A DNA stretch of 64,000 nucleotides from assembly GCF_004801295.1 (NCBI RefSeq), contig NZ_SSOC01000009.1, positions 62,001 through 126,000 on the forward strand, written 5' to 3'. Of the stretch, positions 29,164-38,636 are shown in pieces. This stretch comes from Pseudothauera nasutitermitis. Its GTDB lineage: Bacteria > Pseudomonadota > Gammaproteobacteria > Burkholderiales > Rhodocyclaceae. Numbering within the stretch: position 1 is the first letter of the stretch; the number at the start of each line of letters is the position of its first letter. The notes beneath the pieces were generated by a model, which saw nothing but the letters and a program-made list of their open reading frames with translations, had not been told where the DNA came from and searched no databases. The position numbers and the translations under genes are program-made.

Positions 29164-29904
29164 ATGAACGCAGCACCGCCTTCCCCATCCAGCCCCGGCG
29201 CCGCCGAGGAATTCCTCGGCGGCGTGCGCGCCGAACTCCCCCTGCTGCTCGGCGTGATGCCCTTCGGGCTGATGTTCGGCGTGCTCGGCCTGGCTGCCGG
29301 CCTGCCGGCCTGGGCGGTGATCGCGATGTCCTCGGTGGTGTTCGGCGGCGCCTCGCAAGTGGTGTTCGCCCAGCTCTGGGGGGCGCTCACCCCACCCACG
29401 GTGATCTGCACCACGGTGGCCGTGGTCAATCTGCGCCACGCGCTGTACAGCGCCAGCGTGGCCGACTGGCTGCGCGGCCTGCCGTGGCGCTGGAAGCTGC
29501 TGCTGGCCTATCTGCTCACCGACGAGGCCTACGCCGCCGCGCTGGCGCGCTTCCGCGACGGCCCGCCGGGGCCGCAGCGCCACTGGTTCCTGTTCGGCAT
29601 CGGATTCACGCTGTGGCTGGGCTGGCAGCTCGCCACCATCGGCGGCGTGCTGGTGGGCGCGGCGATTCCGGCGGGCTGGTCGCTGGATTTCTCCATCGCC
29701 CTGACCTTCATCGCCCTGCTGGTGCTCGCGGTGCATCGGCGCAGCGAACTGGTGGCCGCGCTGGTGGCCGGCGCCGTGGCGATCGTCGCCCAGCCGCTGC
29801 CGCACAAGCTGTGGATCCTGCTGGCGGCGGCGGCCGGCATCGCCGCCGGGCTGGCCGCACGCGGACTGGACCGCCCGCGCCTGGCCGCGGAGGGCGCGCG
29901 ATGA
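29164..29904 (+). CDS. azlC: AzlC family branched-chain amino acid exporter, large subunit
   Basis: A 246-residue membrane protein with about six to seven helices. The conserved start is GVMPFGLMFGVLG, followed by SSVVFGGASQVVFAQLWG and NLRHALYSASVADWL. AzlC with AzlD exports branched-chain amino acids or analogues such as azaleucine. The ATG at 29164 gives the usual length; an in-frame upstream ATG at 29143 is less likely. azlD starts inside its stop (ATGA). The pair is divergent from the amino-acid binding protein gene. Confidence 0.9.
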   Translation: MNAAPPSPSSPGAAEEFLGGVRAELPLLLGVMPFGLMFGVLGLAAGLPAWAVIAMSSVVFGGASQVVFAQLWGALTPPTVICTTVAVVNLRHALYSASVADWLRGLPWRWKLLLAYLLTDEAYAAALARFRDGPPGPQRHWFLFGIGFTLWLGWQLATIGGVLVGAAIPAGWSLDFSIALTFIALLVLAVHRRSELVAALVAGAVAIVAQPLPHKLWILLAAAAGIAAGLAARGLDRPRLAAEGAR

Positions 29905-30227
29905 GCGACCTGGCCCTGTTCGCCACGCTGGCCGGCGCCGGCCTGGCCACCTTCCTGATCCGCCTGTCCTTCATCGCGGGCGAGCGCTGGCTGCCGCGCG
30001 GCGACGGCCTGCGCGCGGTGCTCGGCTACGTGCCGGCAGCCGTGCTGGCCGCCCTGATCGCCCCGGAACTGCTGGTGCGCGACGGCACGCTGTACCTGGC
30101 CGGCGACAACCTGCGCCTGTGGGCCGGGCTGGCCGCCATCGGCGTGGCGCTGGCCACGCGCTCGGTGATGGCCACGCTGGCCGCCGGCATGGCCGCGCTG
30201 TGGCTGCTGCAATGGGCGGCCGGCTGA
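29901..30227 (+). CDS. azlD: AzlD family branched-chain amino acid exporter, small subunit
   Basis: A 108-residue membrane protein with three to four hydrophobic segments and the family segment AGLATFLIRLSFIAGERWLPRG near its start, then LGYVPAAVLAALIAPELL. It is translationally coupled to azlC through ATGA and forms the two-component exporter with it. The gene ends four bases before the convergent tartrate dehydratase stop. Confidence 0.88.
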   Translation: MSDLALFATLAGAGLATFLIRLSFIAGERWLPRGDGLRAVLGYVPAAVLAALIAPELLVRDGTLYLAGDNLRLWAGLAAIGVALATRSVMATLAAGMAALWLLQWAAG

Positions 30228-30231
30228 GAGC

Positions 30232-31398
30232 TCAACTCGCCAGCGCACGCATCTCGGCGATGAGGTCGGCCTTGCCTTCGAAGCCGATGCCGGGCAGTTC
30301 GGGCATCTCGATGTAGCTGTCCACCACCTTCACGCCGTCCGGAAAGCCGCCGTAGGGCTGGAACAGGTCGGGGTAGGACTCGTTGCCGCCCAGGCCCAGG
30401 CCGGCGGCGATGTTGAGCGACATCTGGTGGCCGCCGTGGGGGATGCAGCGGGCGGGCGACCAGCCGTTGTCCTTCAGCATCTCCAGCGTGCGCAGGTACT
30501 CGACCAGGCCATAGGACAGCGCGCAGTCGAACTGCAACCAGTCGCGGTCCGCGCGCATGCCGCCGTAGCGGATCAGGTTGCGCGCGTCCTGCATGGAGAA
30601 CAGGTTCTCGCCGGTGGCCATCGGGCCCGCGTAGTGATTGGCCAGTTCGGCCTGCAGCGCGTAGTCCAGCGGGTCGCCGGCTTCCTCGTACCAGAACAGG
30701 TCGTACTGCGACAGCGCCTTGGCGTACTGGATGGCGGTCGGCAGATCGAAGCGGCCGTTGGCGTCCACCGCCAGCTTGCAGCCGGCGGGCAGGATGGACA
30801 GGATGGCCTCGATGCGGCGCAGGTCTTCGGCGAGCGGGGCACCGCCGATCTTCTTCTTCACCACCTTGTAGCCGCGCTCCAGATAGCCGCGCATCTCGTT
30901 CTTCAGCGCTTCCAGGTCCTGGCCCGGATGGTAGTAGCCGCCGGCGGCATAGACGAAGACGCGGCGCCCGGGCGTGCCGTTGCCGTACTGCTCGGCCAGC
31001 AGCTGGTACAGCGGCTTGCCGGCGATCTTGGCCACCGCGTCCCACACCGCCATGTCGATGGTGCCCACCGCCACCGAACGCTCGCCGTGGCCGCCGGGTT
31101 TCTCGTTGGTCATCATGGTCGCCCAGATCCTGTGCGGATCGAGGTTGTCGCCGGCGTCGTTGACCAGGGATTCCGGCGCGGCTTCCAGCAGACGCGGGCG
31201 GAAACGCTCGCGGATCAGGCTGCCCTGGCCGTAGCGCCCGTTGGAGTTGAAGCCGTAGCCAATCACCGGCTTGCCGTCGCGGATCACGTCGGTGACCACC
31301 GCCACCAGGCTCAGCGTCATCTTGCTGAAGTCGATGTAGGCGTTGCGGATGTTCGACTTGATCGGCTTGGCGACTTCGCGGATGTCGACGATCTTCAT
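30232..31398 (-). CDS. tarD: D-tartrate dehydratase (enolase superfamily)
   Basis: A 388-residue enolase-superfamily enzyme expected to dehydrate D-tartrate to oxaloacetate. The N-terminal capping segment KIVDIREVAKPIKSNIRNAYIDF and YGFNSNGRYGQG are the specificity loops I recall from characterised D-tartrate dehydratase. The barrel carries the KxK acid/base (VVKKKIGG, about residue 184), metal ligands in AVDANGRFD, EEAGDPLDY and GENL, and the His in HGGHQMSLNI (about 322). It is divergent from a LysR gene with a dyad between them. No transporter for tartrate is adjacent. Confidence 0.88.
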   Translation of the reverse strand: MKIVDIREVAKPIKSNIRNAYIDFSKMTLSLVAVVTDVIRDGKPVIGYGFNSNGRYGQGSLIRERFRPRLLEAAPESLVNDAGDNLDPHRIWATMMTNEKPGGHGERSVAVGTIDMAVWDAVAKIAGKPLYQLLAEQYGNGTPGRRVFVYAAGGYYHPGQDLEALKNEMRGYLERGYKVVKKKIGGAPLAEDLRRIEAILSILPAGCKLAVDANGRFDLPTAIQYAKALSQYDLFWYEEAGDPLDYALQAELANHYAGPMATGENLFSMQDARNLIRYGGMRADRDWLQFDCALSYGLVEYLRTLEMLKDNGWSPARCIPHGGHQMSLNIAAGLGLGGNESYPDLFQPYGGFPDGVKVVDSYIEMPELPGIGFEGKADLIAEMRALAS

Positions 31399-31463
31399 TG
31401 CGCGGCTCTCCTTCGGTTGTGCCCCGCCGGCGGAAGCCGCGCGGGGTGGATGGCGGCATCCTA

Positions 31464-31500
31464 TTGAATTCCTGGATCAGTAGAATCTACAGAAATTCAA
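31464..31500. promoter_or_regulatory. Candidate LysR operator in the tarD-lysR intergenic region
   Basis: Outer arms TTGAATT (31464-31470) and AATTCAA (31494-31500) are perfect inverted repeats 23 bases apart, and between them lies the 11-bp palindrome GTAGAATCTAC (31480-31490). The area is AT-rich compared with its surroundings and sits between the two divergent starts, where LysR regulators normally bind. Confidence 0.5.
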
Positions 31501-31524
31501 ATCATTCAGTCGAAAAAGTTAATA

Positions 31525-32418
31525 GTGAACACCTCTTCCGAACTGGCCTTCTTCGCCCTGCTGGCCGACAAGGGCTCCTTCTCCGCCACTGCGCGCGAAC
31601 TCAACCTGACCCCGCCGGCGGTCAGCAAGCGCCTGGCGCAGCTGGAACAGCGCCTGGGCGTGCGCCTGCTCAACCGCAGCACGCGCCGGGTGAGTCTGAC
31701 CGACGAGGGCGAACTCTACCTGGAGCACGCCCAGCGCATCCTCGCCGACATCGAGGAAATGGAGCGCGCCGTGGGCAACCGCGCGGCGGCCCCCAAGGGT
31801 CTGCTGCGCGTCAACGCCACGCTGGGCTTCGGGCGCACCACCATCGCCCCCATCGTCTCCGCCTTCGCCCGCCGCCATCCCGAGATGGAAGTGCGGCTCC
31901 AGCTCACCGACGCGCCGCTGGACCTGATCGCCAGCGGCTTCGACCTGGGCATCCGCTTCGGTGAACTGCCCGACAGCCGGCTGACGGCACGCAAGCTGAT
32001 GTCCAACCAGCGCTTCCTGTGCGCCTCGCCCGCCTATCTGCGCGCGCACGGCACCCCGTGCGAACCGGCCGGACTCTCCGCCCACGCCTGCATCCTGCAC
32101 CGCCAGAACGAGGAAACCTGGGGCACCTGGCGGCTGGCACGCGGGCGCGAGACGCAGACCGTGAAGGTACGCGGCGCGCTGTCCAGCAACGACGGCGACG
32201 TGGTGCTGGGCTGGGCGCTGGACGGCCACGGCATCCTGATCCGCTCCGAATGGGATCTGGCCAGATACCTGGAAAGCGGCCGCCTGCAGCGCGTGCTGCC
32301 GGAATGGACGCTGCCCGCCGCCGACCTGTACGCGGTCTATCCCGCGCGGCGCAACCAGCCCGCGCGCATCCGCGCCTTCGTCGACGCGCTGCTCGCCGCC
32401 TTCGAGGCGCAGCGCTGA
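31525..32418 (+). CDS. LysR family transcriptional regulator
   Basis: A 297-residue LysR protein: N-terminal winged helix (residues about 4-60, SFSATARELNLTPPAVSKRLAQLE) and a C-terminal substrate-binding domain of the DmlR/CrgA type. Start GTG 31525 lies close to the dyad noted above, so the gene likely autoregulates and controls the divergent D-tartrate dehydratase, perhaps in response to tartrate. The next gene (pcnB) is on the same strand but unrelated. Confidence 0.9.
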   Translation: MNTSSELAFFALLADKGSFSATARELNLTPPAVSKRLAQLEQRLGVRLLNRSTRRVSLTDEGELYLEHAQRILADIEEMERAVGNRAAAPKGLLRVNATLGFGRTTIAPIVSAFARRHPEMEVRLQLTDAPLDLIASGFDLGIRFGELPDSRLTARKLMSNQRFLCASPAYLRAHGTPCEPAGLSAHACILHRQNEETWGTWRLARGRETQTVKVRGALSSNDGDVVLGWALDGHGILIRSEWDLARYLESGRLQRVLPEWTLPAADLYAVYPARRNQPARIRAFVDALLAAFEAQR

Positions 32419-32505
32419 ACCCACCACCGCACACGCACCATCTCTGCCGGACAAGCGCATGAGTTATGATTGCGCGCTTATGTCGCACACCCAATCGTCC
32501 CGCCA

Positions 32506-33861
32506 ATGATCCGCAAACTGCTGCGCAAGGTGTTTCACCGCGCCGCACCCTCCCCCGCCGCCGAACCCGCGCTGATTCCCCTGGAGCGCCACGGCATCCG
32601 CCGCGAGCAGGTTTCCCCCGCCGCCCGCAAGACCTGCAAGGTGCTGCAGGAAAACGGCCACAAGGCCTACGTGGTAGGCGGCGCGGTGCGCGACCTGCTG
32701 ATCGGCCACCCGCCCAAGGATTACGACGTGGCCACCAGCGCCACGCCCGAGGAAGTGCGTGCGCTGTTCCGCCGCTCGCGCATCATCGGCCGGCGCTTCA
32801 AGATCGTGCATGTGCTGAACGGCCCGGAAACCATCGAGGTCTCCACCTTCCGCGCCAGCCAGGATGCCGAAAGCGCGGAAACCGACGAACACGGCCGCGT
32901 GCTGCGCGACAACGTGTACGGCAGCATGGCCGAGGACGCCACGCGGCGCGATTTCACCGTCAACGCGCTGTACTACGACCCCGAGCGCGAAACCATCGTC
33001 GATTACCACCACGGGGTGGCCGACCTACAGCAGAAGACCCTGCGCATGATCGGCGACCCGCGCACGCGCTACCGCGAAGACCCGGTGCGCATGCTGCGCG
33101 CGGTGCGCCTGGGCGCCAAGCTGGGCCTGGCCATCGACCCCGAGGCGCGCAAGCCGATCCGCGAGATGGCGGTGCTGCTGGAGAACGTGCCGGCGGCGCG
33201 CCTGTTCGACGAGATGCTCAAGCTGCTGTTCTCCGGCTACGCGGTGCGCTGCCTGAAGCAGTTGCGCGAGGAAGGCCTGCACCACGGCCTGCTGCCGCTG
33301 CTCGACGTGATCCTGGAGCAGCCGCTGGGCGAGCGCTTCGTCTGGCTGTCGCTGGAAAACACCGACCAGCGCGTGCGCGCCGACAAATCGGTCTCCCCCG
33401 GCTTCCTGTTCGCCACCCTGCTCTGGCACGAGGTGCTGGCCGCGTGGGAGAACCGCAAGGCCGCCGGTGAACACGCCCAGCCCGCGCTGTTCTCCGCGAT
33501 GGATGAGGTGCTCGACGCGCAGGCCGGCAAGCTGGCAATCACCCGCCGCATCGTCGGCGACATCAAGGACATCTGGGCGCTGCAGCCGCGTTTCGAACGG
33601 CGCACCGGCAAGATGCCCTACCGTCTCATCGAGCAGCCTCGTTACCGTGCCGGCTGGGATTTCCTGCGCCTGCGCGCGCAATCCGGCGAGATTCCGATGG
33701 AGCTGCCGGACTGGTGGGACCGCTTCGCCCATGCCGGCCATGACGAGCGCGACGCCCTGCTGCGCGCCGCGCCCGCAAGCGACGATGCGCCGGCCAAGAA
33801 ACGCCGCCGGCGCCGGCGCAAGCCCGCCGGCGCATCCGCCGAGACCTCCGACGCATCATGA
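32506..33861 (+). CDS. pcnB: Poly(A) polymerase I
   Basis: PcnB adds 3' poly(A) tails that speed RNA decay. The 451-residue protein has the nucleotidyltransferase core GGAVRDLLIGHPPKDYDVATSATP, RRDFTVNALYYD, and an RNA-binding C-terminus ending in the basic stretch KKRRRRRRKP. ATG 32506 gives the family-like IRKLLRKVFHR start; a -10 like TATGAT lies at 32465-32470. Its stop overlaps folK as ATGA, the frequent pcnB-folK pair of proteobacteria. Confidence 0.94.
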   Translation: MIRKLLRKVFHRAAPSPAAEPALIPLERHGIRREQVSPAARKTCKVLQENGHKAYVVGGAVRDLLIGHPPKDYDVATSATPEEVRALFRRSRIIGRRFKIVHVLNGPETIEVSTFRASQDAESAETDEHGRVLRDNVYGSMAEDATRRDFTVNALYYDPERETIVDYHHGVADLQQKTLRMIGDPRTRYREDPVRMLRAVRLGAKLGLAIDPEARKPIREMAVLLENVPAARLFDEMLKLLFSGYAVRCLKQLREEGLHHGLLPLLDVILEQPLGERFVWLSLENTDQRVRADKSVSPGFLFATLLWHEVLAAWENRKAAGEHAQPALFSAMDEVLDAQAGKLAITRRIVGDIKDIWALQPRFERRTGKMPYRLIEQPRYRAGWDFLRLRAQSGEIPMELPDWWDRFAHAGHDERDALLRAAPASDDAPAKKRRRRRRKPAGASAETSDAS

Positions 33862-34361
33862 CCCGTCCGGCTCCGGGCGCCGCCCCGGTGCGTGCCTACG
33901 TGGCCTTCGGCGCCAACCTCGGCGATCCGGCCGCCGCGCTGGAACAGGCCTGTGCGGCGCTCGACGCGCTGCCCGCCACCCGCGTCGCCGCCTGTTCCGC
34001 GCTGTACCGCAGCGCGCCCGTGGACGTCAGCGGACAGCCGGACTACCTGAACGCGGTGATCGCCCTCGATACCGCCCTGCCCGCCACGGCCCTGCTCGCC
34101 GCGCTGCTCGACACCGAACGCGCCGCCGGCCGCAGGCGCGACTATCCGCAGGCGCCGCGCACGCTGGATCTGGATCTGTTGCTGTATGGCGAGGAGGTTC
34201 TCGACCTGCCGCAGCTGCAGGTGCCGCACCCGCGCATGCACCGGCGCGCCTTCGTGCTGCGGCCGCTGACCGAGATCGCCCCGCAGGTGCGCATTCCCGG
34301 CCACGGCCCGGCCATCGATCTGCTGCCCGGCGTGGCCGACCAGGCCATCGTCCGCCTCTGA
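33858..34361 (+). CDS. folK: 6-hydroxymethyl-7,8-dihydropterin pyrophosphokinase
   Basis: FolK transfers pyrophosphate from ATP to 6-hydroxymethyl-dihydropterin in folate synthesis. The 167-residue protein carries AFGANLGDP, RRRDYPQAPRTLDLDLLLYG with the metal Asp pair, and HPRMHRRAFVLRPL. It is coupled to pcnB by an ATGA overlap. In most beta- and gammaproteobacteria panB and panC follow; here two genes intervene (DUF486 and a nucleoside kinase). Confidence 0.95.
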   Translation: MTRPAPGAAPVRAYVAFGANLGDPAAALEQACAALDALPATRVAACSALYRSAPVDVSGQPDYLNAVIALDTALPATALLAALLDTERAAGRRRDYPQAPRTLDLDLLLYGEEVLDLPQLQVPHPRMHRRAFVLRPLTEIAPQVRIPGHGPAIDLLPGVADQAIVRL

Positions 34362-34397
34362 CCCCCGTTTCCGCCGTTCCCGCGAGGAGCGTCCCTC

Positions 34398-34781
34398 ATG
34401 CCCGCCTGGTTACAGACCCCGCTTGCCGCCGTCCACGCCGCGCCCGCCTGGACCCAGGCGGTGGTGCTGCTCACGCTGTCCAACGTGTTCATGACCTTCG
34501 CCTGGTACGGCCACCTGAAGGGCCTGCAGGGCCGCCCGTGGTTCTACGCCGCGCTGATCAGCTGGGGCATCGCCTTCTTCGAATACCTGCTGCAGGTGCC
34601 GGCCAACCGCATCGGCGCCACCGCGCTCACCCTGCCGCAACTGAAGATCATGCAGGAGGTCATCACCCTGCTGGTGTTCGTCCCCTTCGTCCTCCTGTAC
34701 ATGAAACAGCCCATCAAGCTTGACTATCTTTGGGCCGCCTTGTGTATGCTTGGCGCGGTCTATTTCATTTTCCGCAGCTAG
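34398..34781 (+). CDS. DMT-superfamily DUF486 small membrane protein
   Basis: A 127-residue protein with four hydrophobic segments (about residues 20-40, 50-68, 84-100, 108-124) matching the DUF486/DMT family: NVFMTFAWYGHLK, FFEYLLQVPANRIG and LPQLKIMQEVITL. DUF486 members are suspected small-molecule transporters. It lies 36 bases after folK, with GAGGAG-like spacing (GAGGAGCG) before the ATG, and five bases before the kinase gene. Confidence 0.8.
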   Translation: MPAWLQTPLAAVHAAPAWTQAVVLLTLSNVFMTFAWYGHLKGLQGRPWFYAALISWGIAFFEYLLQVPANRIGATALTLPQLKIMQEVITLLVFVPFVLLYMKQPIKLDYLWAALCMLGAVYFIFRS

Positions 34782-34786
34782 AATCC

Positions 34787-35428
34787 ATGCTCGACAAGGC
34801 TCGCTACATCGTCGTCGAAGGCCCCATCGGCGCGGGCAAGAGTTCGCTGGCCCGCCGGCTGGCCGAGCGCCTGCCCGCCGACGATGTGCTGTTCGAACAA
34901 CCCGCGGCCAACCCCTTCCTGGGGCGCTTCTACCAGAACATGGAGCGCTGGGCGCTGCCCACGCAGATTTCCTTTCTGTTCCAGCGCATCGACCAGCTCG
35001 CCGAATTCGCCGCCGGCAATCCGAACCGCCGCATCGTCTCCGACTTCATCCTGCAGAAGGATCCGCTGTTCGCTGCGCTCAACCTGCCCGCCGACGAACT
35101 GGCGCTGTACCAGCGCGTGTTCGACAACATGATGCCGCCCACGCTGCCGCGCCCGGACCTGGTGATCTACCTGCAGGCCCGCCCGGACACGCTGATGGAA
35201 CGCATCCGCCGCCGCGGCATGGACGCGGAACGCCACATCACCGAACACTACGTGCAGCGCGTCGCCGAACGCTTCGCGCGCTTCTTCTACCAGTACGACG
35301 CCGCGCCGCTGTTCATCGTGGATGCCGAGGTGCTCAACCCGGTGGACCACGACGACGACTTCGAGCTGCTGCTCGACCGCCTGCGCCACATGCGCAGCTA
35401 CCGCGAGTTCTTCGCCTACGCCGGCTGA
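34787..35428 (+). CDS. Deoxynucleoside kinase-family protein
   Basis: A 213-residue kinase of the deoxyadenosine/deoxyguanosine kinase family that would phosphorylate deoxynucleosides for salvage. Seen: P-loop EGPIGAGKSSLA, the DF of SDFILQKDPLF, and the DRY/RRGMDAER segment with the LID Arg residues. Length matches the family. It is placed between folK/DUF486 and panBC, a frequent order in betaproteobacteria. Confidence 0.88.
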   Translation: MLDKARYIVVEGPIGAGKSSLARRLAERLPADDVLFEQPAANPFLGRFYQNMERWALPTQISFLFQRIDQLAEFAAGNPNRRIVSDFILQKDPLFAALNLPADELALYQRVFDNMMPPTLPRPDLVIYLQARPDTLMERIRRRGMDAERHITEHYVQRVAERFARFFYQYDAAPLFIVDAEVLNPVDHDDDFELLLDRLRHMRSYREFFAYAG

Positions 35429-35454
35429 CGGCGCTCCCCCTCCGCCCCACCCGT

Positions 35455-35491
35455 CCGGCAAACCCGGTTTGGCCGGGATCTGACATTTTTT
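35455..35491 (+). terminator. Weak terminator-like hairpin after the kinase gene
   Basis: CCGGCAAACC (35455-35464) pairs with GGTTTGGCCGG (35466-35476) with one bulged base; a T-run ATTTTTT follows eight bases later. The distance to the T-run makes intrinsic termination uncertain, and the panB promoter must lie nearby. Confidence 0.35.
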
Positions 35492-35570
35492 GGCGTAAAC
35501 ACGCTTGTGCAATGCACCAGGATGGGGAAAACTCCCGTCCTTTGCTTTTGCCCCCCAAGGGAGCGCGCCC

Positions 35571-37236
<1,666 letters not shown>

Positions 37237-37374
37237 ACCGCGCGGGCCCCGCATACGGGTAATCCTGCATCCCCGCAGGCTTGCACCGCTGCCGGGTTCG
37301 TAAGAACCTATCGTCGTCCCACCGATCACCTACAGAGGTGAATCCCCCCACGACGAGAGAAGGAGGTGCACACC

Positions 37375-37818
37375 ATGACCGTATCCGTGCGGCAGGTTCT
37401 GGAATCCAAGGGCAGCACGACCTATTGCGTGGCCCCAGGGGTCACCGCCTACGAGGCGCTCGCGCTGATGGCCGAGCACAACATCGGCGGCGTGCTGGTC
37501 ACCGAGAGCGACCGGCTGGTGGGCATCTTCACCGAGCGCGACTACGCCCGCAAGGTGGTGCTGAAGGGATTGCGCTCCACCGAGGTGCAGGTGCGCGAGC
37601 TGATGACGCCCACGCCCACCGTGGTCGGCCCCGAGCAGACCATCGACGAGGTCATGAACATCATGTCCGAGGGGCACTTCCGTCATCTGCCGGTCATCGA
37701 GGACGGACGTATCGTCGGGGTGATCTCCATCGGCGACGTGGTCAAGTCGGTGATCGACCAGCAGCGCCGCACCATCGATCACCTGTCGAATTACATCGCC
37801 GGCGACATCACCACCTGA
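37375..37818 (+). CDS. Tandem CBS-domain protein
   Basis: A 147-residue protein made almost entirely of two CBS domains (residues about 7-65 and 75-135), the pair that binds adenosine nucleotides. Landmarks are GGVLVTESDRLVGIFTERDY and FRHLPVIEDGRIVGVISIGDVV. No enzyme domain is attached, so it may regulate a partner or sense energy status. Start ATG 37375 has AGGAGG eight bases before it; an in-frame GTG at 37366 is less likely. The neighbouring Yip1 gene may be co-transcribed. Confidence 0.85.
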   Translation: MTVSVRQVLESKGSTTYCVAPGVTAYEALALMAEHNIGGVLVTESDRLVGIFTERDYARKVVLKGLRSTEVQVRELMTPTPTVVGPEQTIDEVMNIMSEGHFRHLPVIEDGRIVGVISIGDVVKSVIDQQRRTIDHLSNYIAGDITT

Positions 37819-37983
37819 GCATCCGGCGGCACCTTCGCGGGATTCGCCTGTCTACCCTGCGCATGGATGCGCCGCCTTCTCTCGACGGCGGCATTGTCCC
37901 CGGACAGTGTCCCGGGCAGGCGCGGCGCATCCTGCCATCGACAAGAACGGATCAGGGAGCCACGACCGACGAGGAGACGAATC

Positions 37984-38580
37984 ATGACGCTCCACGATCT
38001 ACCCCGGATGATGGTTTCCTACACCGAAGGCTGGCCGGAGCTGATCCGCATCCATCCCTCGGTGCGGAAGATGTTCCTGCTGTACGTGATGCCGATGTCG
38101 CTGATTCCCGCGGCGATGTTCATCTACGCGATCGCGGTGACCCCGGGCGCGGTGTTCCCCGCCCTGGTGCCGCAGATCGGCGCGCTGGAAATGCTGGCCG
38201 TGGCGCTCACCTTCTATCTCGCGCAACTGGCGATGGTGCCGCTGATGGGTTCGATCATCCAGCAGATGGGCGAAGTGGTGGACGTGAAGCCGGACTACCA
38301 CGACGCCTTCATGCTGGCGGCCATCGCGCCCACGCCGCTGTGGCTGGCCGCGCTGGCGCTGTTCATTCCTTCCGCCTGGGTGGTCGGCATGGTCGTCGCG
38401 CTGGCCTGGGTGGCGAGCGCGGCGCTGATCTACCACGGCGTCAAGCCGCTGTTCGGCATCCAGGACGACGGCAAGTCACGCCTGCTGGGCAGTTTCGTGC
38501 TCGGCGCGGGCGTGATCGCCTGGGCGGCACTGATGGTGGTGCTTGCATTGCTGCTGAGCATGATCGTCGGCCTGCGCTGA
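37984..38580 (+). CDS. Yip1-family membrane protein
   Basis: A 198-residue protein with five hydrophobic segments and no enzymatic motif, recognisable as a Yip1-type (PF04893) protein by its N-terminal soluble stretch followed by clustered membrane helices. Function in bacteria is unknown. GAGGAG lies about eight bases before the ATG. It is followed by a strong terminator that separates it from the convergent pepN. Confidence 0.72.
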   Translation: MTLHDLPRMMVSYTEGWPELIRIHPSVRKMFLLYVMPMSLIPAAMFIYAIAVTPGAVFPALVPQIGALEMLAVALTFYLAQLAMVPLMGSIIQQMGEVVDVKPDYHDAFMLAAIAPTPLWLAALALFIPSAWVVGMVVALAWVASAALIYHGVKPLFGIQDDGKSRLLGSFVLGAGVIAWAALMVVLALLLSMIVGLR

Positions 38581-38592
38581 AACGCGGGCAGC

Positions 38593-38636
38593 CACATGGA
38601 TGGGGGGCGTTTCCCCCCATCCATGTGCGCATTTTT
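38593..38636 (+). terminator. Rho-independent terminator after the Yip1 gene
   Basis: A perfect 15-bp stem (38593-38607 with 38613-38627) closes a five-base loop and is followed by CGCATTTTT. The T-run touches the pepN stop codon on the other strand. On that strand no U-tract follows the stem, so it mainly serves plus-strand transcription. Confidence 0.88.

Noticed and set aside
35429-35570. Riboswitch in the leader of panB
   Set aside because: Only a hairpin with a distant T-run is visible; no conserved riboswitch core was recognised.
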